Numbered from the stretch's first letter, positions 1 through 5,990 are shown. The stretch is 11,741 bases of DNA from Sulfurimonas sp. (GCA_022712775.1 JAFLJZ010000114.1:1-11741); one strand, 5' to 3'. Notes: generated by a model from the letters alone, not told the origin. Made by a program: numbers and translations.

Positions 1-1
1 T

Positions 2-157
2 CCTGCTGGTGGTAAAGATAATATAAATCTTGACACAGGTGGATAGACTGAGGATGATGTTAATGATACAACATTCAGTGACGGTAAAACATATTCAAGT
101 GGAAATGGAGATTCAATCACTTTAACTATTGATGAGAATACACACAATATAGTATAA
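2..157 (+). pseudogene. decayed C-terminal fragment of a repetitive surface/secreted protein
   Basis: Reading frame 2 is open from the window edge except for a TAG at 44-46, and ends at TAA 155-157. Residues before the stop read PAGGKDNINLDTGG. After it come TEDDVNDTTFSDGKTYSSGN and then GDSITLTIDENTHNIV. This D/N/T/G/S-rich, cysteine-free style is typical of repeat domains in large secreted adhesins, but I cannot name the family. The same compositional style continues across the TAG, which suggests a nonsense mutation in a once longer frame rather than a natural end. Alternatively the true gene ends at 46 and the rest is relic repeat sequence. No start codon or RBS is visible because the 5' part lies outside the window. 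A type I secretion operon for such proteins lies about 6 kb downstream, but a link is only inference. Confidence 0.45.
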
Positions 158-172
158 ATAGATAACTCCTAA

Positions 173-352
173 CTCGTTCCCAAGTTCTACTTGGGAATGC
201 GCCCTGAAAGAAGTACTCTTGGGGTGCAGACCTAAATAACAACACAAAAACATATATAAATTCCAAAGCAAAGCGTGGGAACTAGAGACAACATGAACTC
301 ATATATGAGTTACCAAGTCTAGGTGCCTGAGGGTAAAAACTTGGAAACTAGA
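173..352. repeat. degenerate palindromic intergenic repeat (REP/MITE-like)
   Basis: CTCGTTCCCA at 173-182 is matched 9/10 in inverted orientation by TGGGAACTAG at 276-285, so 173-285 looks like a roughly 113-bp element with terminal inverted repeats. Its left end forms a strong hairpin: 175-184 pairs with 190-199 around loop TTCTA. A second, more decayed copy-like stretch follows: a perfect 16-bp palindrome at 296-311, CCAAGT 313-318 against ACTTGG 339-344, and TCTAG 318-322 against CTAGA 348-352. Elements opening with CTCGTTCCCAAG and ending in TGGGAACGAG are, from memory, scattered between genes in many bacteria. No transposase is present, so any movement would need help in trans. The family assignment is by pattern recognition only. 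Confidence 0.5.
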
Positions 353-401
353 TTTCCTTAAATTAATTCCATGACAATCTGCAATACTTTTAAAGACACA
401 T

Positions 402-434
402 AAAAAAATCCACTAAAATCATAATATCAGTTGG
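402..434 (-). terminator. intrinsic terminator on the minus strand, probable end of an antisense RNA
   Basis: Read on the minus strand, CCAACTGA (434-427) pairs with TTAGTGG (416-410) with one bulged A and one G-U pair. The downstream sequence is A then seven T (408-402). The stem is short and moderately AT-rich but the T tract is good. It is correctly placed to end a transcript started at the minus-strand promoter at 614-622. Confidence 0.45.
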
Positions 435-507
435 CGATTAAAATTGTTGAAGTTGTATTGCGAAGGAGAAGGTGGGCCAGGGTCAGCCTTTTTTAAAGGA
501 TATAACA

Positions 508-567
508 ATGCAACGACTATTTGTAATTGTTATTTTTTTACTGCTTTTGGCAGAAAAAGTTTATTAA
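508..567 (+). CDS. Ibs-like hydrophobic mini-protein, candidate type I toxin
   Basis: The 19-residue product is MQRLFVIVIFLLLLAEKVY. It has a basic residue at position 3, an unbroken run of 11 hydrophobic residues (L4-L14) and a final tyrosine. This closely follows the E. coli Ibs toxins (IbsC as I recall it: MMRLVIILIVLLLISFSAY, also 19 aa), which insert in the inner membrane and depolarise it. A clear Shine-Dalgarno, AAAGGA (495-500), sits 7 nt before the ATG, which argues for real translation. A weak -10, CATAAT at 420-425, could serve as promoter and leave a leader of about 75 nt with a possible AAGG (469-472)/CCTT (487-490) stem. A minus-strand promoter and terminator bracket the ORF and would make an antisense RNA. 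The peptide is too short for conventional gene callers. It could still be a chance ORF or an unrelated small membrane protein; the RBS and the antisense unit are what raise it above chance. Confidence 0.5.
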   Translation: MQRLFVIVIFLLLLAEKVY

Positions 568-576
568 AAAGCTTTT

Positions 577-594
577 AGAGAGTTTCCGCTCTCT
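577..594. other. 6-bp hairpin between the mini-ORF and the divergent promoters
   Basis: AGAGAG (577-582) and CTCTCT (589-594) form a perfect stem with a 6-nt loop. There is no T tract on either strand, so it is a poor intrinsic terminator for the peptide mRNA. On the minus strand it would be the 5' stem-loop of the antisense RNA, where it could act as a stability or pairing element. Confidence 0.4.
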
Positions 595-613
595 GATTGT
601 CCCAACTGGTAAC

Positions 614-622
614 ATTATAGCA
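614..622 (-). promoter_or_regulatory. extended -10 promoter on the minus strand
   Basis: The minus strand reads TGCTATAAT from 622 to 614, a perfect extended -10 (TGnTATAAT). There is no recognisable -35, as usual for Campylobacterota sigma-70 promoters. No protein gene lies downstream on that strand, so the expected product is an untranslated RNA starting near 607 and running antisense to the mini-ORF at 508-567. Confidence 0.55.
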
Positions 623-640
623 TAAAGAAAAATAACATTC

Positions 641-649
641 TGATATAAT
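641..649 (+). promoter_or_regulatory. extended -10 promoter for ymdB
   Basis: TGATATAAT at 641-649 fits TGnTATAAT perfectly; the predicted start is near 656, giving a leader of about 20 nt to the ATG at 676. The upstream sequence is A/T-rich with no -35. It is arranged back to back with the minus-strand extended -10 at 614-622, so the roughly 40-bp interval holds two divergent promoters. Confidence 0.6.
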
Positions 650-675
650 TACAAAAAAACTTAACAAGGCATTTA

Positions 676-1482
676 ATGCGTATAGCTTTCATAGGTGACA
701 TAGTTGGTCGTCCTGGTCGGGATATGTTGAAAACATATCTAGCACAAATCAAAAAAGAACACGCTATAGATTTTGTCATAGCAAATTATGAAAATGCTTC
801 ACATGGTTTTGGATTAACTGCAAAAAATGCAAATGAACTTGTTTCTTTTGGTGTTGATGTTATGAGCGGTGGAAATCATACTTGGGATAAAAAAGATATA
901 CTTCCTCTCTTTGAAACACATGAAATTCTCCGTCCACATAACTATGCTAAAGAAGTTCCTGGAACTGGTTGTAAGGTTTATGAAGTGGCTGGTGAAAAGT
1001 TAGCTGTTTTAAATCTTATGGGATACTTTTCTATGCCTATGAGTGAGAATGCTTTTAGTTGTGCAAAAAAAACTGTAGAAGAACTTCATGATTCTGGGGT
1101 GAAAAATATTTTCATAGATTACCACGGGGAAGCTACAAGTGAAAAACGTGGAATGATGATGCTTTTACAAGGTAAAGTTAGTGCTATTATAGGAACACAT
1201 ACACATGTAAGTACAGACGACCTACAAATTGTACAAGATACAGCGTATTTAACAGATGTAGGGCTAACAGGCTGTAGAGACAATGTCATAGGAATGGATG
1301 AAAAAGTTCCGCTTAAACAGTTTCTAACAGGAATGAAAGGACACTTTGATATTCCTAAAAAATGTAAAAAAATCTTACAAATTGTTGTTATGGATATAAC
1401 TGATGGAAAATGCAGTAAGGCTTATAAATTAAAGTACTTTGATGATTCTCGAATCATAAAAACAGATGCGTGGGTAGATTAA
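676..1482 (+). CDS. ymdB: YmdB-family (TIGR00282) binuclear metallophosphoesterase
   Basis: The 268-aa product has the full length of the Bacillus-type YmdB family (unrelated to E. coli YmdB), which hydrolyses cyclic nucleotides such as 2',3'-cAMP and influences RNA turnover and biofilm development in Bacillus. All metal-site residues of the family are visible: D8 in GDIVGRPGR, E39 and N40 in NYENASHGFG, N67 and H68 in GGNHTW, H150 in DYHGEATSEKRG, and H175 and H177 in GTHTHVSTDD. There is no signal peptide or membrane segment, so it is cytoplasmic. The ATG has AAGG (666-669) 6 nt upstream and follows a strong extended -10. The 3' end contains the promoter of the next gene. Family membership is secure; the physiological substrate here is unknown. 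Confidence 0.93.
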   Translation: MRIAFIGDIVGRPGRDMLKTYLAQIKKEHAIDFVIANYENASHGFGLTAKNANELVSFGVDVMSGGNHTWDKKDILPLFETHEILRPHNYAKEVPGTGCKVYEVAGEKLAVLNLMGYFSMPMSENAFSCAKKTVEELHDSGVKNIFIDYHGEATSEKRGMMMLLQGKVSAIIGTHTHVSTDDLQIVQDTAYLTDVGLTGCRDNVIGMDEKVPLKQFLTGMKGHFDIPKKCKKILQIVVMDITDGKCSKAYKLKYFDDSRIIKTDAWVD

Positions 1483-1489
1483 GCAGTTA

Positions 1490-1498
1490 TGCTATAAT
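1490..1498 (+). promoter_or_regulatory. extended -10 promoter for the mntA-hepT pair
   Basis: TGCTATAAT at 1490-1498 is a perfect extended -10, the same nine bases as the minus-strand promoter at 614-622. Transcription would begin near 1505, downstream of an in-frame ATG at 1470 that might otherwise be taken as the mntA start. It therefore supports the GTG start at 1527 and an independent transcript for the toxin-antitoxin pair. Confidence 0.6.
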
Positions 1499-1526
1499 TA
1501 CCTATAAACCAATACAAAGAAATAAT

Positions 1527-1841
1527 GTGCGTGCTAGTAAATCAAATATACTTGAGTTTTTAACAGAAATAAAACCAAAGCTTTTAGAAGCAGGTATTTT
1601 TAAACTTGGACTTTTTGGAAGTTTTGCAAGAGATGAAGCAGGTGTGTATAGTGATATTGATATTGCTATCGAAAAAAAGAGTGACTACCTTAAAACTCGT
1701 TCAGCCTACGAATACTTCGAAGAAATATCTAAAATAAAAGCACTTGTAAAAAATAAATTCCATAGAAATACTGATGTATTTGACCTCAATAGTAACTCAA
1801 GCATGAAAGTAGATATTATGAAGGATTTAATCTATGTTTAG
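1527..1841 (+). CDS. mntA: MntA-type nucleotidyltransferase antitoxin
   Basis: This is a minimal nucleotidyltransferase of 104 aa from GTG 1527. The signature GSx10DxD is exact: G31-S32 in LFGSFARDE, ten residues, then D43-I-D45. A third acidic residue is likely D83 in NTDVFDLN. In characterised MntA/HepT systems this enzyme neutralises the HEPN toxin by transferring AMP to its active-site tyrosine. I chose GTG 1527 because an extended -10 lies at 1490-1498, downstream of the longer in-frame ATG (1470, which would overlap ymdB by 13 nt), and because the family normally has only about 30 residues before the GS motif. The RBS is weak (AAAGA 1516-1520). It overlaps hepT by 8 nt, so the two are translationally coupled with the antitoxin first. 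Function is inferred from motif and partner; confidence in the pair is high. Confidence 0.88.
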   Translation: MRASKSNILEFLTEIKPKLLEAGIFKLGLFGSFARDEAGVYSDIDIAIEKKSDYLKTRSAYEYFEEISKIKALVKNKFHRNTDVFDLNSNSSMKVDIMKDLIYV

Positions 1842-2190
1842 TGAAAAATCCTTGCAAAGAGTGAAAGTAATTGAGAAAAAAATCTTTTTTATTCAAGCAA
1901 TCGTAAAAGAAAAAGGTACAGTAGTTAAAGCCTTAGAAGATGAGCAAAATTCAAGAGCTTCTATACTGATGCATTTAACATCCATAGCGGAGCAGTTTGA
2001 TAAACTTCTTCATAATGGAGAATTAGAATTACTTTCAAATTTTGAAAAAGAAGATATAAAGGGCAGTTATGAATTACGAAATTTCATCGCACATGATTAT
2101 GAGGGAATTGATCTTTATATCGTTGAAGATGTAATAAACACCAGATTAAGTGTCATAAAAGAGAGTATAAGTAAAGTGTTGAATTCTTAA
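1834..2190 (+). CDS. hepT: HepT-type HEPN ribonuclease toxin
   Basis: The 118-aa, mainly helical protein carries the HEPN RNase motif Rx4HxY near its C-terminus: R82, H87 and Y89 in LRNFIAHDYEG. HepT toxins cut RNA (tRNA ends in one studied case). Y89 is the expected site of AMP addition by MntA. The length matches the family (about 110-140 aa), and all three key residues are intact, so this looks like an active toxin rather than a relic. AAGGA at 1821-1825 lies 8 nt before the ATG, inside mntA. The stop overlaps the stop of the convergent gene on the other strand, with no terminator between them, so read-through would produce antisense RNA to that gene. Confidence 0.9.
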   Translation: MFSEKSLQRVKVIEKKIFFIQAIVKEKGTVVKALEDEQNSRASILMHLTSIAEQFDKLLHNGELELLSNFEKEDIKGSYELRNFIAHDYEGIDLYIVEDVINTRLSVIKESISKVLNS

Positions 2191-2660
2191 GCAGTTACTT
2201 TGTAGTAGTTGTCATTTGCGATGTAAGTATTTACCATTGTATGACGCATATTTAATTCTTTAATATCCATAGGTTCTGTTGGTAAAGAATTTTGTAGTGA
2301 TGGGGTTTGGTTGAGTGCAACTTGAGGTATATTAAAAAGAGAAAACATTTTTGCATTTCTTTCATACGCACTCTTTGCATTTATCATTGAGTTTTTTCCA
2401 CTAAAACGAGATACTTTTTCTTCTGTAGAATCTTTGAGTTTACTTTGTTGTTTTTCTAACTCTTGTTTGTTATGTAAAACTACATTTTTAGAGATATAGT
2501 CTATAGGAATGGAAGATGTTTGTGAAGTATTAACCGGCACTTTTTTCGCAAGTGTAGTTTTAAAATTTTCACTAGGAAGTGCAGACTGTTTCTGTACGGC
2601 TTTTTCTGCTCTTTGCGAAGCAGTTGCTTGTGCTAAAACATTATAGGAAGACACAAACAT
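2187..2660 (-). CDS. conserved-looking hypothetical protein, function unknown
   Basis: The 157-aa protein is hydrophilic and has no cysteine, no signal peptide and no membrane segment. It is rich in Q, K, S and N over residues 10-110, suggesting a largely disordered or helical body. It ends in a more structured-looking tail (LNMRHTMVNTYIANDNYYK). I recognise no catalytic motif. The spacing and composition loosely recall small flagellar or export accessory proteins of Campylobacterota, but this is only an impression. It is likely a real gene: the start has an excellent AAAAGGAG (2673-2666) 5 nt upstream and a TATAAT-type -10 further up. It is monocistronic, convergent with hepT (ends overlap) and divergent from the sensor kinase gene. 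Confidence 0.75.
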   Translation of the reverse strand: MFVSSYNVLAQATASQRAEKAVQKQSALPSENFKTTLAKKVPVNTSQTSSIPIDYISKNVVLHNKQELEKQQSKLKDSTEEKVSRFSGKNSMINAKSAYERNAKMFSLFNIPQVALNQTPSLQNSLPTEPMDIKELNMRHTMVNTYIANDNYYKVTA

Positions 2661-2689
2661 ACTAACTCCTTTTATTACTATCCACTACA

Positions 2690-2695
2690 ATTATA
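2690..2695 (-). promoter_or_regulatory. -10 element for the minus-strand hypothetical gene
   Basis: The minus strand reads TATAAT from 2695 to 2690, giving a predicted start near 2683 and a leader of about 23 nt. The response-regulator-like repeat at 2721-2740 lies upstream of this promoter too, centred roughly 48 bp before the start, but it does not fill the -35 position here. Confidence 0.45.
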
Positions 2696-2720
2696 AATCT
2701 TTATAACTTAAAACAAAATA

Positions 2721-2740
2721 AACTCACTATATACTCACAT
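2721..2740 (+). promoter_or_regulatory. Pho-box-like direct repeat, predicted OmpR-type regulator site at the kinase promoter
   Basis: AACTCACTA (2721-2729), four bases, then CTCACAT (2734-2740) form a direct repeat: ACTCAC recurs exactly 11 bp later (2722 and 2733). Heptamer-N4-heptamer with one-helical-turn spacing is the classic layout for OmpR/PhoB-family winged-helix regulators. The same 16 fixed bases occur at 6005-6024. Both sites end 8 nt before a -10, so the repeat takes the place of the -35. The sequence match is direct; the identity of the regulator (the 5307-5990 product) is inference. Confidence 0.6.
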
Positions 2741-2748
2741 AATTAATG

Positions 2749-2754
2749 TATGAT
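2749..2754 (+). promoter_or_regulatory. -10 element (TATGAT) of the sensor kinase operon
   Basis: TATGAT at 2749-2754 differs from TATAAT at one position and lies 8 nt after the direct repeat, the same distance as at the 6084 promoter. The ATG at 2750 is part of this hexamer, and the predicted transcript start (about 2761) falls just before ATG 2762, so that the mRNA would be leaderless or nearly so. Confidence 0.5.
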
Positions 2755-2761
2755 TATAGTA

Positions 2762-5314
2762 ATGAATCAGTTTAAATATATAATTATTTTTCTCAGTATT
2801 ATTACACACCTTTTTGCAGGTGAGGTAGCCTTAGAAAAAGTAAAACTTCAACTCCAATGGAAACATCAGTTTGAATTTGCAGGATTTTATGCAGCGCAAG
2901 AAAAAGGTTTCTATAAAGAAGTAGGTTTAGATGTAGATTTTATAGAGTTTAAAAATGGCATAAATATAGTTGATGAAGTTGTAAATTATAGAGCAGAGTA
3001 CGGAGTGGGGTACTCATCAATTATCTTGGAGTATATGAATAAAAAACCAATTGTTTTTGTAGCAAACTTCTTTAAACAATCCCCCCTTATTTTAGTAACA
3101 CAAAAAGAAATTACTTCTTTATCACAGTTAAAAGGTTCTAAAATAGAAGGGCTTTCAAATAATATAAATAATATTACCTTGTTTAGTATGCTAAAGAAAT
3201 TTGGAATCCAAGCGAAGGATATTGAAACATTAAGTCCAAGCTTTACTTTGGATGCTTTTTTAAACAAAGAAGTAGATGCAATAACTGCTTTTAGTACAAA
3301 TGAGATTTTTTTATTAGATAAAATCGGGGCTAAATACAATGTATTTAATCCTGTAACTTACGGAGCTGTATATTATGATGTAAATCTTTTCACCTCTAAG
3401 GAAGAGCTTTTAAGTAGCCCTTCTCGAGTAAAGAATTTTAAAAGTGCTTCTATAAAAGGTTGGGAATATGCACTTTCACATAAAGAAGAAATCATTGATT
3501 TAATTTTAAAAAAATACAATACGCAAAATAAATCAAGAGAAGCTCTTTTATTTGAAGCGCTACAAGTCGAACAAGTTATTTTACCTCAAGTACATTCGCT
3601 AGGAAGTATAGATTCACAAAAAGTGAAATTAATTGCAGATAATTTTATACAGTCCAAACTAATTTCTAAAGATATAAGAAGTAACTTAGAGAAGTTCATT
3701 TTTCATGATGTTGAGAATAAAGATAAAAATGCTTTTACGTCAGAAGAGATTAAATACCTTAAAGAAAAAAAAACTTTAACAATTTGTGTTGATCCAAACT
3801 GGATGCCAATAGAAGCAGTTGTAGAATCACGCCATGTTGGAATCGCGTCAGATTATTGGAATCTCTTTGAAGAAAAACTAAATGTAAAAATAAATATTTT
3901 TAAGACACATAGTTGGAATGGTTCGTTAGAAGCCATGAAACAGAAGAAATGTGATGTGCTTTCCCTATCTACACCAACACAAAAACGAGAAGAAAATATT
4001 CGTTTTACAGAGGCATTTTTAGAGTTGTCTTTTGTAATTGTTACGCAGGTAGATAAAAAAAGTGTAATTGACTTTAGTCAACTTGATGGTCTAACAATAG
4101 CAGTTGTGCAAGGTTATGCTCTTGTTGATATGATAGAAAAAAAGTATCCAAACATTAATATATATGAAGTGACTGATCTTGAAGAAGGATTGAAAAAAGT
4201 CACAAATGGAGAGGTCTTTGGTTTTGCAGATAGTGCTGTCGCAATAGACTACGAATATAAGAATGGATCGTACTCAGATTTTAAAGTAAGTGCACACTTT
4301 GATGAAAAACTAAAACTGGGTATTGGGGTAGCAAAAGACAATGAAATATTATTTAATATATTTCAAAAAACTGTTGCAAGTACAACAAAAAAGCAAAAGC
4401 TAAATATATTAAAAAAATGGTTCTCAAGTAAGTATGAAAAACGTTTTGATTATACACTATTTTGGGTGTTTAGCTTGCTTGCAGCAACTATATTTTTCTT
4501 TATTGCTTATAGACACTACTCAATAAAAGAACTCAATAAGGAACTAAAAAAAAGAGTTGTAGCGGAACTTGAAAAATCATATGACAAAGATAAAATGATT
4601 TTTCATCAAAGTAAACTTGTCGCTATGGGAGAGATGATGGAAAATATTGCACACCAATGGAGACAACCACTTTCCCAAGTAAACTCTTGTGTACTACTTA
4701 TAGATGATACGTTAGATTCTAGAGGCATACGGGATGAAATTGTTGAAGAAAAGCTTCAAGAGATAGAATCTTTAACAAAGTATATGTCTAATACCATAGA
4801 TGATTTCAAAAACTTTTTCGATAGAGATAAAATAAAAGTTAAGGTTGTTTTAGAAGAAGTTATAGAAAAGTCACTTGAGGTATTAAAAGGAAAAATTGAA
4901 TCACAAGGGATAGAAATAATTGTAGACTTTAGAACTGCACATACTTGCTTAACACATGCAAATGAACTACAGCAAGTTTTACTAGCAATTTTAAATAATG
5001 CAACAGATATTTTAGTTTTCAAAAGAATAAATAAACCAAATATTAAAATAGAAATACAAAGAAATAAGGAAGATCTTTTTTTAACTATCTGTGATAATGC
5101 AGGTGGAATAAATGAAGATATAGTAAATAAAATTTTTGAACCTTACTACACAACAAAACATAAGACACAAGGTACTGGATTGGGTTTGTATATTTCTAAG
5201 GTAATTGTAGAAGATAGTTTAGGTGGAGAGCTTAGTGTAAAGAATAATATTTGGGGAGCTTGCTTTAAAATAAAGTTAAAATGTGATAAGAGGAGTGAAG
5301 AAAGAAATGGATAA
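2762..5314 (+). CDS. sensor histidine kinase with tandem periplasmic NMT1/THI5-like and SBP_bac_3 domains
   Basis: Numbering is from the in-frame ATG at 2750 (854 aa); I prefer ATG 2762 (850 aa) because 2750 lies in the predicted -10. A signal segment is followed by an NMT1/THI5-like binding domain (about 28-245, opening VKLQLQWKHQFEFAGFYAA). Next comes a family-3 solute-binding domain (about 340-560, LTICVDPNWMPIE), one membrane helix (about 569-587) and a coiled coil. The kinase core has H635 in ENIAHQWRQPLSQ, an N-box at N749-N750, G1 at DNAGG 782-786, IFEPYYTTK, and G2 at GTGLGL 808-813. All catalytic motifs are intact. It should bind a small periplasmic ligand (NMT1 members often bind pyrimidine-, nitrate- or sulfonate-like molecules; family 3 binds amino acids) and phosphorylate the regulator encoded next, which it overlaps by 8 nt. 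The true ligand is unknown. Confidence 0.9.
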   Translation: MNQFKYIIIFLSIITHLFAGEVALEKVKLQLQWKHQFEFAGFYAAQEKGFYKEVGLDVDFIEFKNGINIVDEVVNYRAEYGVGYSSIILEYMNKKPIVFVANFFKQSPLILVTQKEITSLSQLKGSKIEGLSNNINNITLFSMLKKFGIQAKDIETLSPSFTLDAFLNKEVDAITAFSTNEIFLLDKIGAKYNVFNPVTYGAVYYDVNLFTSKEELLSSPSRVKNFKSASIKGWEYALSHKEEIIDLILKKYNTQNKSREALLFEALQVEQVILPQVHSLGSIDSQKVKLIADNFIQSKLISKDIRSNLEKFIFHDVENKDKNAFTSEEIKYLKEKKTLTICVDPNWMPIEAVVESRHVGIASDYWNLFEEKLNVKINIFKTHSWNGSLEAMKQKKCDVLSLSTPTQKREENIRFTEAFLELSFVIVTQVDKKSVIDFSQLDGLTIAVVQGYALVDMIEKKYPNINIYEVTDLEEGLKKVTNGEVFGFADSAVAIDYEYKNGSYSDFKVSAHFDEKLKLGIGVAKDNEILFNIFQKTVASTTKKQKLNILKKWFSSKYEKRFDYTLFWVFSLLAATIFFFIAYRHYSIKELNKELKKRVVAELEKSYDKDKMIFHQSKLVAMGEMMENIAHQWRQPLSQVNSCVLLIDDTLDSRGIRDEIVEEKLQEIESLTKYMSNTIDDFKNFFDRDKIKVKVVLEEVIEKSLEVLKGKIESQGIEIIVDFRTAHTCLTHANELQQVLLAILNNATDILVFKRINKPNIKIEIQRNKEDLFLTICDNAGGINEDIVNKIFEPYYTTKHKTQGTGLGLYISKVIVEDSLGGELSVKNNIWGACFKIKLKCDKRSEERNG

Positions 5315-5990
5315 CAAGAAACAACCATATAATATTTTATTTGTAGAAGATGAAAAAGAGATAAGAGATAACTATACACGCTATCTTAAAAGACATTTTT
5401 TAAATGTATATGAAGCAGTAGATGGTGAAGATGGTTATCAAATCTATAAAGATAAAAAACCAGAGATCATGATTTTAGATATTAATCTTCCTAAAATGAA
5501 TGGCTTAGAATTACTACGAAAGATTAGACGAACAAACCAAAGTATTAAGGTGATTATGTTGACTGCCTATTCAGATACCAAGTATCTTATGGATGCAGTA
5601 GAATTAAAGTTAGTGAAATATCTTGTAAAACCTATAACAAGAGATGATTTGAAGTCGGCATTAGACATTGCAGTAGAAGAGTTTACACAGTTTGATGTGG
5701 TATCGAAAATAACTGTTAGTTTAAAAGATGATTATTTTTGGGATTGTGAAAATCAAAGGGTATTTTGTAAAGAAGTTGAAATATCTTTTACAAATAAAGA
5801 AAAAAAGATTGTTTCTTTACTTTTTTCTAAACCGGGCCAAGTTTTTACGTATGATGATATTATAGTTGAGGTGTGGAATAGCTTTGAAGACGATAAATTA
5901 GATCCATTAAAGACAATGGTGAAAAATATTAGAAAAAAATTACCAAAGGACACTATCAGTAATATATTTGGTATCGGATACAAGTTTTAA
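5307..5990 (+). CDS. OmpR-family response regulator
   Basis: The product is 227 aa from ATG 5307. The receiver domain (about 8-125) has the acidic pair E14/D15, phosphoacceptor D58 in MILDINLP, T86 and K108-P109. A winged-helix trans_reg_C domain follows (about 137-227), ending in the typical GIGYKF. GTG 5283 would add eight residues. ATG 5307 is preferred because AAGAGGAG (5288-5295) serves as RBS, though at a long 11-nt spacing, and because the receiver fold begins at about residue 8. It overlaps the kinase gene by 8 nt, so the two form a cognate coupled pair. Direct-repeat sites of the type bound by this family lie before the kinase (2721-2740) and before the secretion operon (6005-6024), so positive autoregulation plus control of the type I secretion genes is the likely role. 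Confidence 0.92.
   Translation: MDNKKQPYNILFVEDEKEIRDNYTRYLKRHFLNVYEAVDGEDGYQIYKDKKPEIMILDINLPKMNGLELLRKIRRTNQSIKVIMLTAYSDTKYLMDAVELKLVKYLVKPITRDDLKSALDIAVEEFTQFDVVSKITVSLKDDYFWDCENQRVFCKEVEISFTNKEKKIVSLLFSKPGQVFTYDDIIVEVWNSFEDDKLDPLKTMVKNIRKKLPKDTISNIFGIGYKF

Larger units (their letters stand above)
402..607 (-). ncRNA. candidate Sib-like antisense RNA opposite the 19-aa hydrophobic peptide gene
   Basis: An extended -10 on the minus strand (TGCTATAAT, positions 622 to 614) predicts a start near 607, and a minus-strand terminator lies at 434-402, giving an RNA of about 205 nt. It would carry a 5' hairpin (AGAGAG 594-589 with CTCTCT 582-577) and would be perfectly complementary to the whole peptide ORF at 508-567 and to its AAAGGA ribosome binding site at 495-500. 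This is the layout of Sib antisense antitoxins, which lie opposite ibs toxin genes in E. coli and are shorter (about 140 nt as I recall). The promoter and complementarity are seen in the sequence; transcription and antitoxin function are inference. Confidence 0.45.

Noticed and set aside
296..311. Perfect 16-bp palindrome as a regulator operator, given its ACTCA half-sites
   Set aside because: It is an inverted, not a direct, repeat, has no promoter nearby, and sits within the decayed intergenic repeat.
431..496. TTG-started frame of 21 codons with an Arg-rich centre, just before the mini-ORF
   Set aside because: No RBS, rare start codon, and unusual base composition explained by possible RNA structure; not supported as a gene.
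541..553. CTGC/GCAG hairpin as a terminator
   Set aside because: Four-bp stem with no T tract on either strand, located within the mini-ORF.
2986..3339. Minus-strand frame of 117 codons inside the sensor kinase gene
   Set aside because: Lies opposite the conserved NMT1-like domain and shows no RBS or recognisable protein.
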